Assembly: GCA_964446495.1 (NCBI GenBank)
Contig: CAYUOY010000189.1
Coordinates: 1-7,012 of the forward strand
Direction of reading: 5' to 3'
Origin: JAADHU01 sp964446495
GTDB lineage: Bacteria; Pseudomonadota; Gammaproteobacteria; Steroidobacterales; Woeseiaceae
Length of the DNA: 7,012 nt
Part shown: positions 1 through 6,080 of the stretch, piece after piece
How the letters are laid out: each line of letters starts with the position of its first letter
How positions within the stretch are numbered: position 1 is the stretch's first letter
The notes under the pieces: model-generated
The model's input: the letters and a program-made list of their open reading frames with translations, nothing else
Told to the model about the DNA's origin: nothing
Databases searched by the model: none
Translations under genes and position numbers: made by a program

Positions 1-2869
1 GGTAGGCACGATTGGTGCGGTCGCCGTGTCGGAGTCTGACCACAATGTTCTGTATGTGGGCACCGGTGAGTCGCCGATTCGTGGCGTTACCACCAGCCAC
101 GGCGATGGCGTCTATAAATCCACGGATGCCGGGAAAACCTGGACGCACGTTGGCCTGGATAAGGCGGGACAGATCTCGCGTATCGAGATTCATCCGACCA
201 ATCCGGATATCGCCTTCGTTGCGGTCCAGGGCACGATCTGGGGGCCGAGTAAGGAGCGCGGAATTTTTCGTACCACGGACGGTGGCAAAAGCTGGTCGCA
301 TGTCCTGAAAATCAGCGACATGGCCGGTGCTTCCGACCTGAGTATGGATCCAACCAATCCACGCATTCTATACGCCGCGCTATGGAACCACGGTCGCAAG
401 CCGTGGTTTATTCATTCCGGCGGAGAGGATGGCGGTATCTATAAAACCACTGATGGTGGCGACAACTGGACCAAACTTGAAGGCGGTCTGCCGAAGCTGA
501 TTGGCAAGATCGGCGTGGACGTTTCAGCCAGCAATCCGCAGAGAATTTACGCCATCGTCGAAGCGGAGCCGGAGAAAGGCGGGTTGTATCGGAGTGACGA
601 CGCCGGCGAGACCTGGGAATTGATTAACGGCCATCGGGTGTTGCATACACGGGCCTGGTATTACATCCACATCACGGCGGACCCGGTGGATGAGGATACC
701 GTCTGGGTGATGAACGTACCGCTCATGAAGTCCGTCGACGCGGGCCGGACCTGGGAAAAAATAAGTACTCCCCATGGTGATCACCATGACCAGTGGATCA
801 ATCCGAATGACAATCGCATCATGATCAATGCCAATGACGGCGGCGCGACGGTTACGTTCGACGGTGCAAAGACGTGGTCGAGCATCAACAATCAGCCGAC
901 GGCACAGTTTTATCGCGTTAACACCGACAATCAATTTCCCTACCGAATTTACGGTGGTCAGCAGGATAACTCCACAGTCGCGATCGCCAGTCGGTCGTTC
1001 ACCGGCGGCATCGGTGTCGATGACTTTTTTGCGGTGGGCGGCGGTGAGAGCGCCCACATCGCGTTTGATCCGGATAACCCTCGTCTGATCTACGCCACGA
1101 CCATTAACGGCACATTGACGGAGTACGATCGTGATACTGAAATGCGGCGTTCCATCATCCCGTATCCGGAACTGGTCTACGGCAAGGATTCTCGCGATCT
1201 CAAATACCGGGCCAACTGGAATCCGCCGGTTGCATTATCACCGCACGACCCGAATGTAATTTACTACGGTACGCAGCTGGTTCTAAAAAGTACGGATCGC
1301 GGTACGACATGGACAGAAATCAGTCCCGACCTGACACGTAACAATCCCGACAGACAAGGCAGAAATGGCGGTCCGTTGACGCCGGAAAATGTTGGTGCCG
1401 AATTCTATAACACCCTTTTTTACATCGTTGAGTCGCCGCTGGAAAAGGGAACGATATGGGTTGGCAGCGATGATGGCCTGGTGCACCTAAGTCGCGATGG
1501 TGGTGGCACCTGGAATAACATTTCGCCCAGGCATCGCGGTGATGCGATGGTCAATTCGATCGAACTTAGTCCGCATGATGCGGGCACCGCCTACGTGGTA
1601 TTGGCGGGTTACAAGCTGAACGATTTTCGGCCTTATATCTACAAAACGACCGATTACGGGAACCGCTGGCAACGCATCGACGATGGCTTGCCTGCAGATA
1701 ACTTCGTCCGTGTCGTACGAGAAGATCCAACACGCAAAGGCCTTCTTTATGCAGGGACCGAGGCCGGCATGTTCGTGTCTTTTAACGACGGTGACGACTG
1801 GCAATCGCTTGATTTGAATTTGCCGCCAGTGCCCATCACCGATTTACGGATTCAAAACGGAAACCTGGTGGCGGCGACCCAGGGTCGCGCATTCTGGGTG
1901 CTCGACGACCTGTTCACCATTCGCCAGGCAGCGGCAGACATCGCCGAAAAAGCACTGCACGTATATTCGCCGGGCACGATTTACATGATCGGCGGCAGCG
2001 GCTCAGCCGGTGATCTGGAGGGGGAAAATCCGTCCAGCGATGTACCGCTCTACTACTACCTCAAAGAGGAAGCGGAGAGTCCGCTGAGCATCGATATTCT
2101 GGATAATACGGGAACGCTGATTCGGCATTTTTCCAGTGAGGAAAGCGATCATGATCGGTGTCGCACCGGCAATATGGATCCGCGCAGGCCATTTGAAATC
2201 GAGTATCCAACGACGGATGAAGGCTTGAATAAATGGAGCTGGAATCTGCGTCGCGAGAGCATCCGCTGTATTCCGGATATCGCGCTGTTTGCAGGCTTCG
2301 ACGGTCCCCGCGTGCTCCCCGGAAACTACAGTGCAAAGATCAGTAGCGGTGATTTTCAGGAGACCGTGAAATTTACCCTGCAAGCGGATCCACGCTCAGT
2401 CGCAAGTGATGCCGAAATGCGTACGTGGGGTGCACGATTGAATGAGGTGAGTAACTTGATGAACCGAATTCTGACCAGCCTGGATGACCTGCGTACCGCG
2501 AGAGAGCAAATCGACTTGCTGATGCAGGACTATGCTGAGGATGCGCCGATTCAGGAGACCGGCAGGGCGGCTGTCGAGCGAATCGGTCAGTGGGAGGCGA
2601 AGATCACCCAACTCAAACATCAAACCTATGAAGATGAAGACGGTTGGGAGACCATGCTTGCCGGTCAGCTGCGCTACCTGCTCGACGTAATTGATGATAC
2701 GGGTGCCCCGGTGACCGAGGGAGCCATCACGCGCCTGAACGATCTGCAACTGGAATGGGCGCAGCGTGAGGCAGAGCTTGGGATGATCACGGAAGAGTAT
2801 CTGCAACCGATCAATGCGTGGGCTCGGGAAGTTGGCACCAATCATGTGCTTATACCGCGGTCACATTGA
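1..2869 (+). CDS. Asp-box (BNR/sortilin-like) beta-propeller protein, 5'-truncated
   Basis: The reading frame is already open at base 2 and reads VGTIGAVAV before the GTG at 26, so that GTG is an internal valine. In this family the sequence seen here normally follows a signal peptide and a first propeller stretch, so roughly 80-110 residues are probably missing. Numbered from base 26 (947 residues), about ten Asp-box motifs (S/T-x-D-x-G-x-T-W) lie near residues 31, 82, 140, 189, 235, 276, 421, 488, 540 and 584. They indicate one or two beta-propellers of the VPS10/sortilin-like 'WD40/YVTN/BNR' type. A conserved PHGDHHDQW stretch is at about 249-257. After residue 640 come a beta-rich domain ending in a GPRVLPGNY turn and a helical tail (about 795-935). 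Only two cysteines are present, 712 and 748, and they could form a disulfide in the periplasm. Such proteins are often labelled glycosyl hydrolase, but no sialidase active site is evident; the true function is unknown. The stop overlaps the ribosome site of the downstream ligase, so co-translation is likely. Confidence 0.9.
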   Translation, partial: VGTIGAVAVSESDHNVLYVGTGESPIRGVTTSHGDGVYKSTDAGKTWTHVGLDKAGQISRIEIHPTNPDIAFVAVQGTIWGPSKERGIFRTTDGGKSWSHVLKISDMAGASDLSMDPTNPRILYAALWNHGRKPWFIHSGGEDGGIYKTTDGGDNWTKLEGGLPKLIGKIGVDVSASNPQRIYAIVEAEPEKGGLYRSDDAGETWELINGHRVLHTRAWYYIHITADPVDEDTVWVMNVPLMKSVDAGRTWEKISTPHGDHHDQWINPNDNRIMINANDGGATVTFDGAKTWSSINNQPTAQFYRVNTDNQFPYRIYGGQQDNSTVAIASRSFTGGIGVDDFFAVGGGESAHIAFDPDNPRLIYATTINGTLTEYDRDTEMRRSIIPYPELVYGKDSRDLKYRANWNPPVALSPHDPNVIYYGTQLVLKSTDRGTTWTEISPDLTRNNPDRQGRNGGPLTPENVGAEFYNTLFYIVESPLEKGTIWVGSDDGLVHLSRDGGGTWNNISPRHRGDAMVNSIELSPHDAGTAYVVLAGYKLNDFRPYIYKTTDYGNRWQRIDDGLPADNFVRVVREDPTRKGLLYAGTEAGMFVSFNDGDDWQSLDLNLPPVPITDLRIQNGNLVAATQGRAFWVLDDLFTIRQAAADIAEKALHVYSPGTIYMIGGSGSAGDLEGENPSSDVPLYYYLKEEAESPLSIDILDNTGTLIRHFSSEESDHDRCRTGNMDPRRPFEIEYPTTDEGLNKWSWNLRRESIRCIPDIALFAGFDGPRVLPGNYSAKISSGDFQETVKFTLQADPRSVASDAEMRTWGARLNEVSNLMNRILTSLDDLRTAREQIDLLMQDYAEDAPIQETGRAAVERIGQWEAKITQLKHQTYEDEDGWETMLAGQLRYLLDVIDDTGAPVTEGAITRLNDLQLEWAQREAELGMITEEYLQPINAWAREVGTNHVLIPRSH

Positions 2870-2871
2870 GG
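2868..2871 (+). promoter_or_regulatory. Shine-Dalgarno of the acyl-CoA synthetase
   Basis: GAGG lies nine bases before the ATG at 2881 and its first two bases are part of the TGA stop of the upstream propeller gene. The spacing is suitable for initiation and supports ATG 2881 as the start. A ribosome finishing the propeller gene would cover this site, which suggests translational coupling. No promoter-like sequence is seen between the two genes. Confidence 0.6.
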
Positions 2872-2880
2872 TAATTCGTT

Positions 2881-4386
2881 ATGCCGACATTCGCTGATCC
2901 GCTGAAACGTGCCATCCAGGTGGCACCTGAACGCACCGCCATTATTTTCGAAGACCAGCGCATTACGTACCAGCAGCTCTGGTCGCGCTGCCGTCGCCTG
3001 GCGTCCGTACTGCGGGGTATGGGCGCAGAACCCGGTGATCGGATCGCGATACTCGCAGCGAACTGCTCGCAGTACATTGAGGCCTACACGGCCATTCCGG
3101 CGGCCGGAATGGTGATCGTGCCGCTCAATACGCGACACGCGGAACCCGAATTGCGTTACGCGCTCGAAGATGCCGATGCCAGGATTTTGTTGACCGATCG
3201 TGACCCCGGTGCGCTGCGGGACCTGGTCGAAACGGTGCTGATGATCCCTGGCGAATACGATGATCTACTCAACTCGGCAGAGGAAGCCGATCTTGGAGTG
3301 GGTGTCACAGAAGACTCATTGGCGGGACTTTTCTATACCGGTGGCACAACCGGTGTATCGAAAGGCGTGATGCTATCGCATCGAAACCTGATATCGAATT
3401 CGTTTCACTTTATGACGGCATCGCCGCCGAGTCCGAACGATGTATTCCTGATTATGGCACCGCTATTTCATGCGGCGGGCTCGAATGGCGTGCTCGGCGG
3501 CATCTGGTCCGGAAGCTGTCAGATCCCGCTCAAAGTATTCGATCCGAAAGTTGCGCTGGACCTGATTAGCGAACATCGCGTGACTCACACATTGGGCGTG
3601 CCAGCGATGATCGCCGCCATCGCGGAGGAGCAACTTAAGGCGCCCAGGGATACCAGTTCGGTTCGCTTGGTTGGCCATGGCGGATCGCCAATCCCGACGG
3701 AAGTCGTGCGGCGAGCGGCCCAGGGTTTTCCGAATGCCGAGTTTCTCGAGGTTTACGGTGCCACTGAGACGGCGCCATTGCTTACCGGGTTGCGCAATGA
3801 ACAGTCTCTGCTGGACGAGAAGCGCGGGAAGTCCTGTGGTCAGGCTCTCATTGGCGTGCAATTGAAGATTGTTGACGAAGCTGGTGATGAGGTGGCGCAG
3901 GGTGAGGTCGGCGAAGTCGTTGCCCACGGCGCCAACATCATGCTGGGCTACTGGAAGAAACCCGAGCAGACCGCCGAGGTGCTGAAGGATGGCTGGTATC
4001 GCACCGGGGATCTCGGACGGATGGATGAAGAGGGCTATCTGTTCCTGGTGGATCGCGCCAGGGACATGATTGTCAGCGGTGGCGAGAACGTGTATTGCTC
4101 GGAGGTTGAGGAGATCCTGTACAAGCATGCTGCCGTCCTTGAAGCCGCCGTCTTCGGTGTCCCCGATGAGAAATGGGGTGAAGCTGTGCATGCGGTCGTG
4201 GTGCGGCGTGAACCGGTATCGGTCGATGAACTGCTGGAGTTTTGCAGAGAGTTTATTGCCGGATACAAACTGCCAAAGGACATCACGTTCTCTGAACAGG
4301 AACTGCCAAAGTCGGGGCCGGGGAAAATTCTCAAACGCGAACTCCGCGCGCCGTTTTGGGCGGGCCGAGATAGTCAGGTTGGCTGA
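2881..4386 (+). CDS. Acyl-CoA synthetase (AMP-binding, FadD-like)
   Basis: This 501-residue protein belongs to the ANL adenylating family. It should activate a carboxylic acid to an acyl-adenylate with ATP and then transfer it to coenzyme A in the cytoplasm. Motifs appear in order: the P-loop YTGGTTGVSKG at about 152-162, the MAPLFHAAG substrate-pocket segment at about 192-200, VYGATETAP at about 291-299, YRTGDLGRMDEEGY at about 373-386, the hinge region DRARDMIVSGGENVY at about 391-405, and the C-terminal PKSGPGKILKREL with the catalytic lysine at 482. The length suits compact FadD13/FadD3-like ligases and the protein appears intact. No adjacent carrier-protein or condensation domain is present, so a stand-alone CoA ligase is more likely than a peptide-synthetase module. 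The chain length or aromatic nature of the substrate cannot be read from the sequence. The start is supported by a GAGG nine bases upstream. It follows the propeller gene by 11 bases and precedes the RetSat-like gene on the same strand, which suggests an operon. Confidence 0.95.
   Translation: MPTFADPLKRAIQVAPERTAIIFEDQRITYQQLWSRCRRLASVLRGMGAEPGDRIAILAANCSQYIEAYTAIPAAGMVIVPLNTRHAEPELRYALEDADARILLTDRDPGALRDLVETVLMIPGEYDDLLNSAEEADLGVGVTEDSLAGLFYTGGTTGVSKGVMLSHRNLISNSFHFMTASPPSPNDVFLIMAPLFHAAGSNGVLGGIWSGSCQIPLKVFDPKVALDLISEHRVTHTLGVPAMIAAIAEEQLKAPRDTSSVRLVGHGGSPIPTEVVRRAAQGFPNAEFLEVYGATETAPLLTGLRNEQSLLDEKRGKSCGQALIGVQLKIVDEAGDEVAQGEVGEVVAHGANIMLGYWKKPEQTAEVLKDGWYRTGDLGRMDEEGYLFLVDRARDMIVSGGENVYCSEVEEILYKHAAVLEAAVFGVPDEKWGEAVHAVVVRREPVSVDELLEFCREFIAGYKLPKDITFSEQELPKSGPGKILKRELRAPFWAGRDSQVG
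3092..3112. repeat. 21-base perfect palindrome inside the ligase gene
   Basis: Two 10-base arms, CCATTCCGGC (3092-3101) and GCCGGAATGG (3103-3112), are exact reverse complements around a single central G. The element lies about 210 bases into the ligase coding sequence and encodes AIPAAGM, a stretch that is not a signature motif of the family. In RNA it would fold as a GC-rich stem of about nine pairs with a three-base loop. A role is not shown; it could be a protein-binding site, an mRNA hairpin or chance. Confidence 0.6.
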
Positions 4387-4408
4387 CACCTGCAGGGTTT
4401 ACCAGACG

Positions 4409-4432
4409 ATGAGTTCTTGCGACAACCTGTGA
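4409..4432 (+). CDS. Possible 7-codon leader ORF before the oxidoreductase
   Basis: ATG at 4409 opens a reading frame of MSSCDNL that ends with TGA at 4430-4432, and that stop overlaps the oxidoreductase ATG as TGATG. An AGGG at 4394-4397, 11 bases upstream, is the best Shine-Dalgarno candidate in the gap. No good one lies before ATG 4432 itself. This is the layout expected if ribosomes terminate on the mini-ORF and restart on the downstream gene. The ORF is tiny and could be coincidental; it is also the tail of a longer shadow frame through the ligase gene. Confidence 0.2.
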   Translation: MSSCDNL

Positions 4433-6042
4433 TGACCCCCAGCACTTTACGCATCGGCTATCGCTACCGACCGAAACGGCTTGCGCCGCCATACGATGCC
4501 ATCATCATCGGCTCCGGAATGGGGGGGCTGACGACGGCCGCCTTGCTGAGCGAATTGGGCTGGAAGGTATGTGTGCTGGAGCAGCATTACACGGCCGGCG
4601 GATACACGCACTCTTACGAACGGCAGGGTTATGAGTGGGACGTTGGCGTCCATTATATCGGAGATGTCGGGACGCGTACCCGAACCCGCCGTATGTTCGA
4701 TTTCCTTTCTGGAGGAAAACTCGAATGGGCGCCGATGGATAAGGAATACGATCGTTTTTTTGTCGGTGACAAAGTGTTCAGCGCGGTCGCGGGCAAGCAA
4801 GCGTTTCGTGACAATCTGGTGGGCTTCTTCCCGAAAGAGGAGCGGGCCATTGATGCGTATCTGGAGTTGCTGGCTGACGTAAGTGGCGCGTTGACCGCAC
4901 ACAGCATGGGGCGCGTTTTGAAGCCGTGGCAACAAGCCGTCACGTCACCGTTCATGAAAATGCGTACGCCCGACACCATGTATCGCAATACCTATGAAGT
5001 CTTAAGCGAACTCACGGACGATCAGGACCTGATCGCTGTTTTGTGCGGGCAGTGGGGCGACATGGGACTGCCACCCAAACAGTCCGCGTTCATGATGCAC
5101 GCAATGATTGCCCGTCATTACCTGTACGGTGGCTACTACCCGATCGGCGGTAGTTGGCGAATTGCCGAGAGCATTATTCCCATGATTCAAAACGGCGGTG
5201 GTGAGGTATTTACCTACGCCAGGGTGAACAATATTCTGCTCGAGAACGGGAAGGTCAAGGGCGTAGAAATGGCGGACGGTCATTGCATCGACTGCGCCTG
5301 TGTTATTTCTTCCGCCGGAACCGAGAACACCTTCAATCACTTGTTGCCTGCTGATGCCGTTGATAATTTCGGTTATCGGGAATTGCTGCCCACAGTACGG
5401 CCCAGTTTCGCCCACCTGTGCATCTATATCGGCCTGAAGGAATCGGCGCAGCAGCTTGGTCTGCCAAAAACGAATTTCTGGATCTATCCACACAATGATT
5501 TCGATGCGGCGGTTGAGCGTTTCGTTGCGGACAAAAACGCTCCGTTTCCTGTGGTCTATATCTCGTTTCCATCGGCGAAAGATCCCGATTATCTGAACCG
5601 GCACCCGGGTACCGCGACAATAGAGATTGTCGCGCCCGCTCCTTACAAATGGTTCGAGGAATGGCAGGGCAGCACCTGGGGCAAGCGCGGCGAGGCCTAT
5701 GATGCCTTGAAGGCCGAGTTTGGCGAGCGTCTGATGCAGCACTTGTATGACAAGCTGCCACAACTCAATGGCAAAGTGGATTATTACGAAGTTTCGACGC
5801 CGCTTTCGACAGACTGGTTTGCCGGCTACCAACGTGGTGAACTGTACGGTCTCGATCACACCGCCGAACGATTGCAGCAGAAATGGCTGGGCCCGCGAAC
5901 AAAAATTCCGGGTTTGTGGCTCACCGGTCAGGATGTACTGACGGCCGGCGTCACGGGTGCCATGATGTCGGGATTGCTGACCACGATGGCCATGGTTGGC
6001 ATGCGCAAGATGACGCCACTGATGAAGCGAATCTATTCGTAA
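4432..6042 (+). CDS. FAD-dependent oxidoreductase, retinol saturase (RetSat)/CrtISO-like
   Basis: This 536-residue flavoprotein resembles all-trans-retinol 13,14-reductase and carotenoid isomerase enzymes, which reduce or isomerise a double bond in a conjugated polyene. Numbered from ATG 4432, a Rossmann dinucleotide motif YDAIIIGSGMGG is at 21-32 with the ribose-binding glutamate at 50 (VLEQ). It is followed by AGGYTHSYERQGYEWDVGVH at about 55-74, where family members carry a GG...F/YD.G.H pattern. The C-terminal FAD-binding signature WLTGQDVLTAGVTGAMMSGL is at 496-515. The frame also offers TTG 4417 and GTG 4429 as starts; ATG 4432 is preferred because the family similarity begins near RIGYRYRPKR just after it. 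The bacterial substrate is unknown and a retinoid is not implied; a polyunsaturated lipid, carotenoid or isoprenoid-derived compound is possible. The gene follows the ligase by 45 bases with no visible promoter or terminator between them. A Cys-x2-Cys-x-Cys cluster (285, 288, 290) is unusual but of unknown meaning. Confidence 0.9.
   Translation: MTPSTLRIGYRYRPKRLAPPYDAIIIGSGMGGLTTAALLSELGWKVCVLEQHYTAGGYTHSYERQGYEWDVGVHYIGDVGTRTRTRRMFDFLSGGKLEWAPMDKEYDRFFVGDKVFSAVAGKQAFRDNLVGFFPKEERAIDAYLELLADVSGALTAHSMGRVLKPWQQAVTSPFMKMRTPDTMYRNTYEVLSELTDDQDLIAVLCGQWGDMGLPPKQSAFMMHAMIARHYLYGGYYPIGGSWRIAESIIPMIQNGGGEVFTYARVNNILLENGKVKGVEMADGHCIDCACVISSAGTENTFNHLLPADAVDNFGYRELLPTVRPSFAHLCIYIGLKESAQQLGLPKTNFWIYPHNDFDAAVERFVADKNAPFPVVYISFPSAKDPDYLNRHPGTATIEIVAPAPYKWFEEWQGSTWGKRGEAYDALKAEFGERLMQHLYDKLPQLNGKVDYYEVSTPLSTDWFAGYQRGELYGLDHTAERLQQKWLGPRTKIPGLWLTGQDVLTAGVTGAMMSGLLTTMAMVGMRKMTPLMKRIYS
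5613..5634. repeat. 22-base hairpin-forming inverted repeat inside the oxidoreductase gene
   Basis: Arms CGCGACAAT (5613-5621) and ATTGTCGCG (5626-5634) are exact reverse complements around the four-base loop AGAG. The transcript could form a nine-pair stem with a tetraloop. It lies about 1.2 kb into the gene and encodes TATIEIVA, a predicted beta-strand. No U-rich tract follows, so it is not a standard terminator. Its role, if any, is unknown. Confidence 0.55.
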
Positions 6043-6080
6043 GGACGCCCGGGCAATTTCTCTCCCCGTCGTGAGGCTCC

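Noticed and set aside
26..28. GTG as the true start of the propeller gene
   Set aside because: In-frame codons upstream to the window edge (VGTIGAVA) match the family pattern before the first Asp-box, there is no signal peptide after the GTG, and no ribosome site precedes it.
773..788. Perfect 16-base palindrome CATGGTGATCACCATG in the propeller gene
   Set aside because: It encodes the HGDHH part of a conserved family motif, so protein constraint largely explains it, and a match of this length is not very rare in 7 kb.
1..2000. Sialidase or other glycoside hydrolase activity for the Asp-box protein
   Set aside because: Asp-boxes are structural and occur in many non-enzymatic propellers. I cannot identify the arginine triad or the Tyr/Glu pair of sialidases.
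3337..3355. Direct repeat of ACCGGTG spaced by five bases
   Set aside because: It encodes the Gly/Thr-rich P-loop of the ligase, where repeated glycine and threonine codons are expected.
3463..4389. Open frame of 308 codons on the minus strand opposite the ligase gene
   Set aside because: The plus strand here carries all the AMP-binding signature motifs. The antisense translation shows no recognisable domain and is typical of a codon-bias shadow.
5002..5859. Open frame of 285 codons on the minus strand opposite the oxidoreductase gene
   Set aside because: It lies wholly within the RetSat-like gene, has no recognisable motif, and the plus-strand product is well supported by its N- and C-terminal FAD signatures.
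6043..6080. Shared terminator between the convergent genes
   Set aside because: The 38 bases contain GCCCGGGC and a weak GGCT/AGCC pairing that runs into the stop codon, but there is no stable stem followed by a T-rich tract on either strand.
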